This document shows positions 48,404 to 61,499 of a stretch of DNA of 64,000 nucleotides, piece after piece. Under the pieces are notes generated by a model, which searched no databases, had not been told where the DNA came from, and saw nothing but the letters and a program-made list of their open reading frames with translations. Location of the stretch: contig NC_060062.1 in NCBI RefSeq assembly GCF_020283565.1, positions 51,792,439-51,856,438 on the forward strand. Reading direction: 5' to 3'. A program made the translations under genes and the position numbers. The first letter of the stretch is position 1. Each line of letters starts with the position of its first letter. The DNA comes from Trifolium pratense. Taxonomy: Eukaryota > Streptophyta > Magnoliopsida > Fabales > Fabaceae.

Positions 48404-48404
<1 letters not shown>
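48219..48404. mobile_element. MITE bounded by TA tracts (gctaaacagtg type)
   Basis: The ends are atgctaaacagtgcccc...gggcactggttaa and complement (ttaactagtgccccggggacactgtttagcat). The 186-bp element sits between a short (TA)n and the 52-bp (TA)n at 48405. Confidence 0.7.

Positions 48405-48456
<52 letters not shown>
48405..48456. repeat. (TA)n microsatellite between two MITEs
   Basis: A pure TA run with MITE ends on both sides. Confidence 0.9.
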
Positions 48457-48460
<4 letters not shown>

Positions 48461-48850
48461 CATGATCAAATAACCAACTAGTTTGATATCAAATGTAACA
48501 CCTCTCAATAACGTTTTAATCGATATAAATTTTATAAAATCCATCGTTGAATTGAAAGTTTATATCATATAGATCATTTGTATAAAACTTTAGACAAATC
48601 CAAAATCATTTGATATGCTATTGAGATACATCAAAATTAACGGTTTGTGTCTTTTTTTATATGCCGTTAATCTTTATGTATCGCAATAGCATATCAAATT
48701 ATTTTTGATTTGTCCGAACTTTTACACAAATGATCTATATGATATAAACTTTTAATCCAACGTTGAATTTTAAAAAAATTATATCGGTTAAAACATTATT
48801 GAGAGGTGTAACATTTGATGTCAAACTAGTTGGTGTCATTTGATCCTGAC

Positions 48851-48852
<2 letters not shown>
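48457..48852. mobile_element. foldback MITE between TA tracts
   Basis: The ends are gggtcatgatcaaat...aactagtttgatatcaaatg and complement. The arms extend about 190 bp and include the 'ccatcgttgaattgaaagtt' core shared with the other foldback elements. (TA)n lies on both sides. Confidence 0.82.

Positions 48853-48918
<66 letters not shown>
48853..48918. repeat. (TA)n microsatellite
   Basis: A pure TA run immediately right of the foldback MITE. Confidence 0.95.
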
Positions 48919-48920
<2 letters not shown>

Positions 48921-48984
48921 TAGACCACCTTCAATGTTGTTCCACCTAATACATAAATTAGCGGAAGGGACCAATGTCAAAAAC

Positions 48985-49078
48985 AAAGATGTCTTTAAGG
49001 GATCAATCCGGATATTTTTTTTCTTTAAGAGAACATTGTGAAACCTAAAATATCTTTAAGGGCATTTTGACTAATTAT
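48985..49078. mobile_element. fragment of the GGCTTAATTAG-type MITE
   Basis: It contains 'gatgtctttaagggatcaat', 'ctttaagaga' and 'tttaagggcattttgactaatt', matching the right half of the element at 6808. Confidence 0.5.
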
Positions 49079-50272
49079 TTTTAAATTCCACGCCGGTTAT
49101 TTTTTTTTCAAAAAAATAATTAATTTTTTTTTCCTCCAAAATAAAAAAAAAATGGTTTTTTTTTATAGACGGGCAAATGGTTTTGATATAAGAGGAAAAC
49201 ACGAATAAAACTTCTTTTTCTATTTTATATTTTTTTTGAAAATCTTTTTCAATTTTATTTTTAATTCAAAGAGAATAACAAAAAATAAAGTTTTGTTTTT
49301 AAAAGATAAAGATTATATTTTTTTTAATTCAAAAATATTTGAAAATAAATCTTTAAAATTTTTATTCTGGAAATAAAATTTATTTCGGAGTAAATCTTTA
49401 TTTTGGGAGCAAAATAAGAAAATTCATTTTTTTTTATTTTGGGAGGAATTTTTTTTTTTGTTGGAAATTTTTTTGTATGAAAAAAAATTAATTTTTTTTT
49501 GTAGGAAATTTTTTTAAAAATTTTGGGGGAAAAAAACAAGAAAACTCTTTTTTTTATTATGTAGGAAAAAAATTATTTTTTTATTTTAAAAAATAATAAT
49601 TATATGACGTGGAATTTTAAAAATAAATATAAATAATTTTTTCCACATGTACAAGCCACGTCAACAGGTTTGCACAGTCACTTGTCCTGCTGTACACCCA
49701 GGGGGCAAAATGAGGGAATCTATTTTTTGCAGGGGGGTAAACAGAAAAAAAATATGTGCATGGGGTAAACGAAAATTTCCTTATTTTACAGGGGGTAAAT
49801 AAATGATCATTTACCCTATTTTTTAATAAAAAAAATTAGAAATTTGATTAGGAATATTTAGGATAATTTAGTAAATTTGATAGTAATTAACTTTATTGTA
49901 TTATTATTATTAATAGTAGTATATTTTTTAATAAAAAATTGTATTATTATCTTTATTATATTATTATTATTATTATTAATAGTTTGTTGTATTTTTTTTT
50001 TATGAAAAATATTGTTTGTTTCTATTTTTATATTCCTAATTTTATGCATATCCATCTTATTTTTTCTATAATTTTTTTTATTGAATATTTTATTCTTTTT
50101 TCTTTTAATTAATTATTGAGTTGATCGTATTAATCTGTTTTGTTGTTATTTTTATGAGTATAGATTGTTCTGTTTTGTTCAATCTATAATTTGTTTTGTT
50201 TCTATTTTTAAGCATAACATCTTTTTTTTTTTTTTTGTATTTATCTTATATTCTTTATATATATATATATAT
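49079..50272. other. very AT-rich non-coding region with one end of a foldback element
   Basis: No gene. At 49640-49818 the sequence 'gccacgtcaacagg.ttgcacagtca...ggggtaaacagaaaaaaaa' is the right end of the family complete at 60485-61396. Its left end is absent. The rest is A/T homopolymer-like sequence and (ATT)n. Confidence 0.5.
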
Positions 50273-51096
<824 letters not shown>

Positions 51097-53305
51097 ATTG
51101 TGTTTGTTTTCTCTATTATGCACGACACAAAAATGTGGGGGTCAGTCTACTAAAGGGATCAATGGTGATCGTATTATTTGTAAGTTCTACATTATTCTCC
51201 TCTTGAAATCTTCCACAAGGGTCAGGTGTATATTCTAACCTTTAAACCTCGCAAGTTTTTATATTGATTATGTGATTTTGATGAATTTGTCTAGAAATTG
51301 GAATCAATCCGTAATTGAATTTCGGTCAATCTTTATAAAACAGTGCATTTGATATATTAATGTATTAGAATGTTGTATATGTTTCTATTTGTGAGAATCA
51401 TCTATGGCAGAACATGTTTTTCATATGCTTGATTTAATCAACAATTTGATTTGTGGTTTTTATTTATTTAAAAGATATGATTAACTAATTAAGGTTGTTT
51501 TAGGAGATATATTCCACACCTTGTTGAAAATACGTTTTGTATATATATACTTGTTGGGGGTTGTTGTGGTAAAATTAGAATTATTTAATTTGTTGGTGAT
51601 TTGTTTTTGGAGATATTTTTTCAATGAAGCATCATTATACTCATTCCCGTAATTGTTATTATAATTATTATTTATGGATGGACATGATTACCCTTCTAAG
51701 AGCCATGAGATGTATATTCCCTATATTGCTTTGTCTCCTGTTAGGTGTAGTTTATTTGAAATGGATCAGTTAACGTGTTGCATTCTTTACTTGACTATTA
51801 GCTCAATTAGAACTAAGATAATGGATACGGATTGGATCACAATAATATATGATCTTCTTGTGAACGTTTTTTGCAGTATAAATTTTTCTTGATCATATGT
51901 ATGTACTGTTGATGATTAATATGTTTGGTTGTTATATACTCATAATATTTTGAGACCACCTTTTAACATGTATGAGTTGGTGATTTGATAAATGTAAAAA
52001 TGTTATTAGTGGCAGCCGTGAATTTTTAAGAGTCAAATTTATGAGTATTTAGTTTGGAATTTGTAGCTAAATTGTTGAGCATCTTGTTTATGATAAAGTA
52101 TAAGAGAATTAAGTGTGATATATGGTATAATACTTGAGAATCTTCTTAGGAAATTTAAATATTTTGGGATTAAAATATTGAGTATCCCTTATGATCATAA
52201 TGCTATACTCGAGTAACGATATTTGAGAGATATCATAAAATATTATATGGTATATTGTGAATTAACCATTGTATTAAAATAATACAATGATGTTTTATAA
52301 ATTTGGTTATATGAAATTAAATATTTAAGTTGATTTAATTTATCCAATGTAAAGTGTGGTCACTTGAATATTATCCAAGTAGACTTGTGTGATAAATCTC
52401 TGCATAGTGTTATATTTATTCGATGTGAAGGTTTGTCGCTTGGAAATATTTTAAGTAGACTTGTATAATAAATTTATAATTGGATATTAGCCAATGAGAT
52501 AAATCTATAAGTAGATTTATTTTGTTGATGAATAAGTTGTCGCTTAGTGGCCATCTAAGTAGACTTGTATAAACTTATTGTGAAAATTGAGTTTACTTTT
52601 TAGTCTCAAGAAAATATGAGATTAATTGACTTTGAGACGTCTTAGTCAATATTTGTGAATTTAGCGGATCCGGATACTAAACCCCTGGGAAGAAAATTGA
52701 TAGGAATGGACCATGCTACTGAAAAACGACAAGTAATGGGAACCCAACCTTTGTGATTGGAGATCCCATGAAGAAGGTTCATATGGGTAAAAACAAGTTA
52801 CTTGTTAGTTATGTTAGCACTAAAATTTTGTCTATTTCCTATGTGTTATGATAATGGCCATGAGAAGTGCTAAATTAAAAATAAATTTGATGGGTAAGCT
52901 TTAAAGGCTTTTAATGATCACCATAAGCCCTTATGGGTGGTGTATGGTTGTAGCATACACTAGATGGAATCACCTATATGAGTGTCAAGTGGGGCCGCTT
53001 GCATGAGACTGTGGCGGGTCTCTAGAGCACTCATGAAAACAGACACGCGCACGGCCTAAATGCGCAACACCGCGTAACACGAGAATTGTGGGGGTGTGAT
53101 GCGGGTGGTAAACCGCTAACACACGCCAAGTGTCTTTGGTTCATATAGCTTGCTACACCAATTTCACTGTGTGTTAAGTCTATCATTCTAGCACTGGTTC
53201 ATATAGCTTGCTACACCAGTTTGATGCATCACACTCAAAAGTGACTCAGACAATGTTTTTAAAACAATTCTAATTTATTATTCTTTAATTTAAACCTTTG
53301 AAATA
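51097..53305. other. 2.2-kb unexplained non-coding region upstream of a copia-like LTR
   Basis: No protein family is recognisable in any frame. Internal repeats are visible: 'aagtagacttgt(g/a)ta/taat' at about 52378, 52460 and 52555, and a 'ggttcatatagcttgctacacca' direct repeat at 53138 and 53190. A polypurine tract and LTR follow, so this may be the degenerate or non-coding interior of a copia-type element whose 5' LTR is missing. Confidence 0.4.
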
Positions 53306-53315
53306 TGTGGGGGAT

Positions 53316-53931
53316 TGTTGGATATTTTGGCTATTTCAAAGTTTTAATTATACGTGTCTAATAATTTTAAGTGAGAAATATAAAATATAATTTTAATGGA
53401 ATGTAACTTAATTATTTATTTTCTACTATATTTATTTGATATTTTGATCTAAGTGACTTGGTCTTTTCACATGAGATTCCCTATATATATTTTATTGTAG
53501 CACTAATATCAAATGGTTACATGTTTTGCTTTAATATAGAGAATTAAGTATAGAATTAAACTTGCCACTTATTTTTTATTAACGGTTAGAAAAATCCTAA
53601 TTAATAGGATTGATTATTTTACATGCTTTTTTGACTTGGTGAATAATATATAAGGTCATGAGTTTTAACGAGAGAAAAAAAAAGTGGAAGAAACTTTATG
53701 TATACAACATTCACCTCCATGATTGTTTCATAACAAAGATAAAATATATTTTCTATAAAGTGTCTGAGTTACCAACCTTGTTAATATTCTCGTGTCTTGA
53801 TAGCCTCGGTATGTTTATCACCGAGAAAAATCGGTTGTATTTTGGGAGAGTTGCACAATATATGCGGATAATTCCTTAGTTCAGTTATTACACGCCTCCG
53901 ATTATTTGTTTTTCAGCCATCCGCGCCAACA
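53316..53931 (+). repeat. copia-like LTR (616 bp)
   Basis: It starts TGTTGG and ends CCAACA, a 6-bp inverted terminal pair. It is preceded by a polypurine tract, gtgggggat (53306-53314). A TATA-like ataatatataagg is near 53643. The right flank is ctatt; no matching left copy was found. Confidence 0.6.
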
Positions 53932-54350
53932 CTATTAACTACAAAAATAATAAAATTGATATATTCATATACCCTAACTTGTAGAAGACAAGTATATAGT
54001 GATATCTAAAAGACACGTTGCTCAAACATATATAGTGATGACATTATGGCTTGCGCTGACGTTTTTGTTGGGTGTTGCATGTACATCACAATAAATAGCA
54101 GCATTTTTCAAACAACATGCAGACCGAACTCATCCACGTTTTGTCTAACGCCAAGCCGCCAGGCGGTTAAGCATCTCAATTCTCGAGTGCTGTGAATGAA
54201 ATTCATTCACAATAGAAAAATTATGGCTTAATTATATATTCAATGAGAACTTTGAATTAAACGGTTGAATTGAAGAAATATAATGTCGATATCGAGTTAT
54301 TAAGCGGAGTAAGTCAATTGAGACTTACTCCTGAAATTAACAGATCTCTC

Positions 54351-54352
<2 letters not shown>

Positions 54353-54418
<66 letters not shown>
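54353..54418. repeat. (TA)n microsatellite with adjacent MITE end
   Basis: A pure TA run. The left neighbour (about 54230-54352, ending gatctctcctcat) resembles the right border of the foldback MITE group but is incomplete. Confidence 0.85.
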
Positions 54419-54419
<1 letters not shown>

Positions 54420-54463
54420 AAACATCTTGTTTAACGGTAAATGAGACATTTGTTAAAGTATTA

Positions 54464-55057
54464 CTCTTTCCATACCACAATATATGTTATTTTAGGGAAA
54501 AAAATTCTACCATAACATAATATATGTCATTTTATATTACCAATAAAGCATTTAATGCTATTTTTCCTATTATATATATTCTTAACTATTTATTACTCTC
54601 TCTTCTTTCAATTCTTCAATTTATTCTTTTCATATCATAAATGAAGAACAATTTTGTAAATCAACTCATAATCTCTCTTTTCCATACAACATTAATTATC
54701 TTCCTTAATATGTGTAAAAGTGTCAAAGCGACATACTCCCTCCGTCCCAAATTATAAGGGAAAATAAAAAAATCACACTTATTAAGAAAAAGTAAAACAT
54801 GATAATTTGAAATATGTTTTTGTGGATTTTTCTTGGAATAAGTTGCATAGGAAAATGTAAAACCAATTTTTATTGGTTGTTGTTTATTGAGAAAAGGGGA
54901 GAGAGAGAAAATTAAATGCAATTTGCATTTAATTTTATGAGAATAAGGGAAAAACATTCTTGAAAATGATTTTTTCCCTTATAATTTGGGACAAAAAAAA
55001 TGGGCTTTTTTCCCTTATAATTTGGGACGGAGGGAGTATATTGTGATACGGGGGGAG
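54464..55057. mobile_element. Stowaway-like MITE, split by a second one
   Basis: The outer ends are ctctttccataccacaatatatg and catattgtgatacggggggag, flanked by TA. The inner element at 54736-55036 interrupts it. Confidence 0.65.
54736..55036. mobile_element. Stowaway MITE nested in another
   Basis: The ends are ctccctccgtcccaaattat and complement, 301 bp, with TA on both sides. Similar to 39916-40216 in the same orientation of ends but with the interior reversed. Confidence 0.85.
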
Positions 55058-55224
55058 TAAGCAGGAAAATAAAAATGATACCATTGTATAAACTAAAATT
55101 TAAACTTTTAAGGAGTTGACTACACAACTTTGAAGAAAATGTTTTTAAATTTAATTTTTTAACAAGTGTTTTGTTAGAATTTTCAATTTTTAAAAATAAT
55201 AATAAATTCACTTAAAAATTTGTA

Positions 55225-55525
55225 CTCCCTCTATCTCAAACTATAATAAAAAAATATATTTCACACATATTAATGAAAATAAAACAATTGAAGTATGAAT
55301 ATTTGTATTTTCCTTGATATAAAGTTTATGGGAAGATGTAAAAATAATTTTTATCGGTTATTAATTATGGAAAAAACAAGATAGAGCAAATTAAATACAC
55401 TTAATTTCATGAAAATAAGTAAAAGTAAATTTTGATAATGAAAACAGTTGTTCTTTTTGGTTTAGTAATTTGAGACAAAAAGTTGATTTTTTTTTTTTTT
55501 TTTTATAAATTGGAATGGAGGGAGG
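55225..55525. mobile_element. diverged Stowaway MITE
   Basis: The ends are ctccctctatctcaaactat and attggaatggaggga. The interior shares 'cacacatattaatgaaaat' type sequence with the other long Stowaways. Confidence 0.6.
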
Positions 55526-55759
55526 GAAAATGAGTCTTATATTTAGGGACAAACTTCATATAAGTGTCTTATAATTAAAGACTAAAGGAACAAATAAAAA
55601 TAACAAACCAAAATAAAAGGGGAGAACTAGGTTGTCTTTGACAGTAAAATTTGCCAGTATAATTTTGTCTAATTTTTACTCCATTTATAAATTTATTTAT
55701 TTATTTAACTAATTTTCAATGTATGTTGGATGGATTATTGGACTAAACACAATTTTTCA

Positions 55760-55896
55760 GTCCCGTGAGCTTGACTCAATTGGTTGGACATTGCATTATA
55801 TATGCATGGGTCGGGATTCAAACCTTTGTCATTCCATTTATCCCCTTTAACTGTGGAAATTTTAGCCACTAGACTACTTGACCCAAGAAAAGAAAA
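55760..55896 (+). mobile_element. tRNA-derived SINE
   Basis: It starts tcccgtgagcttgactcaattggt (A box), has a B-box-like 'ggtcgggattcaaacc', and ends 'ccactagactacttgaccc' plus an A-rich tail. The flanks are acacaatttttca and acacaaattttca (12 of 13 identical). Same family as 15444-15588. Confidence 0.75.
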
Positions 55897-56792
55897 ACAC
55901 AAATTTTCAAAGGCAACATAGATAAATCAAATAGAAATAAAAAAGAAGCAAGCAAGATTTTACGAAATTTAAATAATTTTTGTGGTATTCAAAGATAATT
56001 TTAAATATTATAAACAGAGTGTAAAAATAATGTAGTATTAAATAAAGATTTTTTAAAAGATTTTTAACCGCAATGTTGACTTGTTGGTATAGACTGTTCT
56101 ATAAATTTTATATTTGAATTTTGCCCCTGTCAATTTTTATGTTAGACTATACCGTACATGTCAATTGGAACTCCACTAATAGACAGTAAAATTGATCTTA
56201 AGTCACATACCTAGGCGTGTAATTGGATCGGTTTTGAGTGAATCTAATGCCCGAACCAATGAATCATCGATTGGTTTGGTTTAGATCGATTTTTAGTGTT
56301 TTTCAAAAATGAATCCGAACCAAACTCGTCGGTTTGGTTCGGATACTTTGATCAGTTTTATATCGCATTTTTTCCGATACATTATTTCCGATGTATTTCC
56401 ATGCTATTATTTTTTTCCCGATATACAATAAATACAAAATACATCTCTTTTTCCATAAATTCATCAAATACATAAAACAATCATATTAAAATCAAATCCA
56501 AAATACAATTCTCATAAGTTCATCAAATACATAATATATACAACCATTAAGTTCATAATAGTTCATCAAATATAAAATACAACCATAGTGAAATAAAGTT
56601 AATAAGTTCATCAAATATAAAAGACATAATACAACCATAAGTTCTTCAAATATAACCATAATACAAACATAAAATGCATAATACAACCATAACCGAAGTG
56701 AGTGAACAGATTTTTTTTAAGTAGGATTGAACATTTCTTTTTTAATAGATGCGTGGGCTGGGCTGCACTGAAAATTAACTTATATATATATA

Positions 56793-57329
<537 letters not shown>

Positions 57330-57666
57330 ATTTGGTTCGGTTTGTCCAATGGATCTTAAAATTGGAACTGAGAACTGAACCAAACCACATCGATTTTCAA
57401 TTGGTTCGGTTCGGTTTTTAATCCGAACCATAAAATTGGGTTTTTTTCAGTTTGGATTAATTTGGATCGTCGGTTCAATTGGATTATACATCTTACACAT
57501 ACCATGTTTTAAAAAGAAAATACTTATTACGAGTTATTAAAAATCTCATGGTATTCAAAATCTTTCTAATTAATTTTGATGGATTATATTATTTTCTAAA
57601 ATGATTATTTTTTTTAGGAATTCTTCAAAATTGAATTTTATTGACCACATTTCTTGAAATTTTTAC

Positions 57667-58242
57667 TATGAGCACAGACTCCGACACGGACACCGCGACA
57701 CGACTCGGGTACGGACACCACGACACCGCTAATGTAAAAAATATAGGACCCCGACCACTACATATTTATAAAACATATAAATTGAGAATCAAAATATATA
57801 CATGTAAATATAATTTGAACAAGTTATTTTTTAAAAAAAGTTTTAAAACAAAATATGATAGTATTTTATCTTTATTTTATCCATCTACGATTGAAAAAAC
57901 TAAAAATATCGTAATTAAAATGTAATGTTTTCAATCCCTCATTGATCAATATTGTTTCTACACATCTTTAACTCTTGTAGATATGTCTGATATGTGCCTA
58001 AGGAGAGTATAAGCAAAGAAAAAATAATTATTTTTGGGACACTTGTCCGACACGTGTCATACGAGTGTCTTACAGGTGTCGGACACCGATCAAAGGAGTG
58101 TCAAACTAAAGGAAAAATTGAATTTTTTTCGACACAAATATGAGCTATCCGACACGTGTCGGACGGGTGTCATACGAGTGTCGGACACCGACACGTGTCG
58201 AACACCGCGTTACGCTTAATCATAGAGGTGTCGGTACTTCCT
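57667..58242. mobile_element. transposon with cgacacgtgtcgg subterminal repeats
   Basis: The left end (ctatgagcacagactccgacacggac) and right end (gtgtcggtacttcctag, complement) share CTA(t/g)GA.G(c/t)AC...CGACAC. Subterminal regions are packed with 'gtgtcgg' and 'ccgacac' in both orientations (57678-57730 and 58040-58210). The interior is AT-rich and non-coding. The target duplication is unclear. Confidence 0.5.
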
Positions 58243-58931
58243 AGACTTTTTAACGTGTTTGTAGTAGGAAAGTATCTTTTCTCTACCACGTATAAGATTT
58301 CTATAAATTCTCAGTTGTTATATCTTTTTATGTTACAATCGTTATCTCTTATTCCTCCACACCGCTCTCATTTTGTTGAGAATATTTCTAAACGACATAA
58401 TAATAAATATGATCAAAATGGAGGATACATCAGGCATGCACTTTGATCAAAAATAAAATGTAGGATATATTATTATCCATGATACCAAAACTTTGTATGC
58501 TACACGTATATACAACTCAGCCAATTAAATCTATATAAATTTAATTTTAGATGATATTATAGTTAGATAGAGATGGTCTGATTTTAAATTTTTCAACTGC
58601 CCTTGAATGATTTGTTTATCTGCCAGATGAGAAAATCCTCTCAGATTTTATATTAAAGTCAAATTAATTAAGTAAGAGATAAGATTTGTCAAAAAAAAAA
58701 GAAAGTAAGAGATAAGATAAATTGCTGTCAATTAGTTGACAATATTGAGTATAGTTTCTTCTCAATCTTAATGCATGCATTTGCATATAAATTAATTTAT
58801 AATTAATACTAGTCCTAGTAGTAATTACTAATTATAGTGACCATACTGCTACTCTAACTACATCTGAACCAACAACGACCCCCCCCACCCCCCACACCCC
58901 CACCCTCAAGAAGCGCAGCCACTCACATTCA
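58243..58931. other. non-coding stretch
   Basis: No gene was recognised. There is a C-rich patch (accccccccaccccccac type) near 58876-58908. Confidence 0.4.
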
Positions 58932-60480
58932 GATATAGGTATATATGAACCTCTTGGGCTGGGCAAGGCCATAACCCGTCTCAAATTATTATTTTTTCCA
59001 TTTTATATAAGTATATATACATATTTTTGCTAACTATATATTATGGTACTATATATACATATAACCGTTACTTCATATCAAGAGATTATGTTAGGCCATG
59101 TTCTCTATTTATAGTTTTTTAGTAGATTTGGGTTTTTCTATCGTGCTGCGATAATCCCAACGTTGGTACCATCGTGGCCACGATGATCCCATCGTTGGTA
59201 CGAAGAGTCTGTTTTCTTGCTTGATAAGCACGTTGCTCCTTTCTTGGCGGCTAAGTTTTCTTCTCATCGTTGCTCGCAAAATAAGATTTTTTTTCTTAAA
59301 CATGAAAGTTGTAGCACTTTGTCTTAACTTTTCAACGCATGGTCACGGACCTCGATCCGATACTCGTAGCTCAAGTTATGGCATTTTTGCTACAATGTGG
59401 TATATTCAACGTATTTCTTCCTTTTTTGCCCTTTTTTATGCATTTTCTTTAACTGTTGTTTCTTGGTCAAGCAACTTCATATCTTTAGGTATTTGCTTGC
59501 ATTTGGTCTTCAATCTAACTAAAAAGAATTAAAAACTAACCTAAATAGTACCTAAAAACATCATATAATTTACTGTCATCACGTATCCAAAGGCCTAGAT
59601 GTCCCCACTACGATACCTGCTAGCTGCAGCTTTAATGTTTTCTTGAAATTTTTCAATAGAAATTGCTTTGTTGCCGCTGCAAAAATAATAATAAAAAAAG
59701 AATAATAGTTGCAGTCAATTTTTTTTTTTGAAAAGGCAAAAATGAAATAAATATTAACCAAATAATCTCCTTAGCACAAGGCGTGCTGAAAAGACTACAA
59801 AAGATTACACAATGTCAAGAACAAGTAACAACATGAGAACTAATATATACCCAAACAAATACACGGGCTCGACCACCAATTATGGTAGTTTGAAACTAGA
59901 TTAATGTTCATATCAACCACATACGGGCTCGACCTTGTCATACAATTGAGGTAGGGGAGCACTCTAAATTTCTGAATAGTCTTTGATTTATTTCATTCCA
60001 CACAACTCACACACATACGAGCCAAATGAGCTGCAGTCAAATTATTATTATTTTTAAAAGATGCAACATATTTGAATGTTAATGGTCTAAGAATTTCAAG
60101 ATTGAATTTATCTTTTTCTATTATTTTTTTTTTCCAAATCAATATTTTGCTAACTATGGGACTAAGTTTAACAAAATAAACTTTAAAAAAATATCTGGTA
60201 TTTATAATTTCTTAAGTTTCTCTTGATTTTGAATAAAAATGTAAGCTAAAAGTGATATTTTGCTTGAGTTTCTATTTCATTTAATATGTTATTGAAACTC
60301 GTAAAAGTTAACGATTTATGCATTTTTAGATAACATAAAAAAAAAAAATAGCACCGTTGTGGCCCACCCCAACATTTCTCATCTAGCTCCGCCATTGTAC
60401 ATAAGTGGAGGAGTCATAGTTCGACCCCTAATCACATCATCCGGCATAACAATTTTAACATTTTTTAAATGTAATAAAAA
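58932..60480. repeat. direct duplication, copy 1
   Basis: It matches 61500-63520: 'ggtatatat.gaa.ctcttgggctgg', 'ccaaaggcctagatgt', 'ctgcagctttaatgttttcttg', 'aaggcgtgctgaaaaga', and 'gcaccgttgtgg'. Copy 1 carries an extra block at about 59105-59585 that copy 2 lacks. It has the uninterrupted 'gctgcagctttaatgttttc' site that is split by a transposon in copy 2. Confidence 0.8.
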
Positions 60481-60484
60481 AAAA

Positions 60485-61396
60485 TGGGTAAATGCCTATT
60501 TACTCCCTGCAAAATTAGGGATTTTTCGTTTACCCCCTTGTGAGAATTTTTTTCTGTTTACCCCTGCAATTTAAAAATTGTCTCATTTTGCCCCCTAGAT
60601 GGACAAATGGATATTTGACTGTGCATCTTTGCTGACGTGACATGCACACGTGGAAATACATTAAATTTATATTTATTTTAAAAAATTCACGTCACTTAAT
60701 AAATTATTTTTTCAAAAAAATATTTTTTTTTTTTTAAAACAATTCTTAAAACGTTATTATTATTTTTTTGTAATAATTTTTTTTGGCTGTCAAAAAGAAT
60801 AATAATAATTTTTATAAAAAAACTCTTAAAACTTTATTATTATTTTTTTTACTAAATTTACTTTACTATCAAAAAAAAAAAAATTTTTTTATAAAAAAAA
60901 CATCTTAAAACTTTATTATTATGTTTTTTTTAATAATTTTTATTGACCGTAAAAAAATAATAATACTAAAGTTTTATGAATTTGTAAAAATAATAAAAAT
61001 AAATTTCAAAAAATAAGTTTATTATTTTTTAAATTTATTTTATAAAATTCTTGAAAAAGAATAATAAAGTTTTAAGAATTTTGTTTTTTAAAAAATTTAT
61101 TTTTTTTTAATTTTTTTTGGCAGTAAAAAATAATAATAAAGTTTTAAATATTTATTTTATTTTATTTTAAAAAATATTAATTGACGTGTTATTAAAAAAT
61201 AAATATAAATTAATTGTATTTCCACGTGTGCATGCCACGTCAGCAAAGATGCACAGTCAGATACCCACTTGTTCATCTAAGGGCCAAAATGAGAAAATCT
61301 TCACATTGCAGGGGAGTAAACAGAAAAAAAAAATATCGCGTAGGGGGGGGGTAAGAGAAAAATCCCTAATTTTGCAGGAGGTAAATAGGTATTTAC
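60485..61396. mobile_element. foldback element with GGGTAAAT ends (912 bp)
   Basis: Left 'gggtaaatgcctatttactccc' and right '...ggaggtaaataggtatttac' pair over at least 180 bp. The pairing includes 'ctgtttac', 'gactgtgcatctttgctgac' and 'gcacacgtggaaatac' with their complements. The central 500 bp is made of A/T-rich imperfect repeats around 'aaaactttattattat'. Superfamily not assigned. A related single end lies at 49640-49818. Confidence 0.75.
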
Positions 61397-61499
61397 AAAA
61401 CAAAAAAAAAACTATAACAATTATATATAATCGTATATAATAGGAAGAAATTGAAGTATAGAGTTCATATATATATATATATATTAACTATTATGATAT

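Noticed and set aside
59105..59585. Extra block in duplication copy 1 starting TG and ending CA, considered as a solo LTR
   Set aside because: No 5-bp target duplication is visible and copy 2 differs at the flanks, so it may equally be a replacement. Left unassigned.
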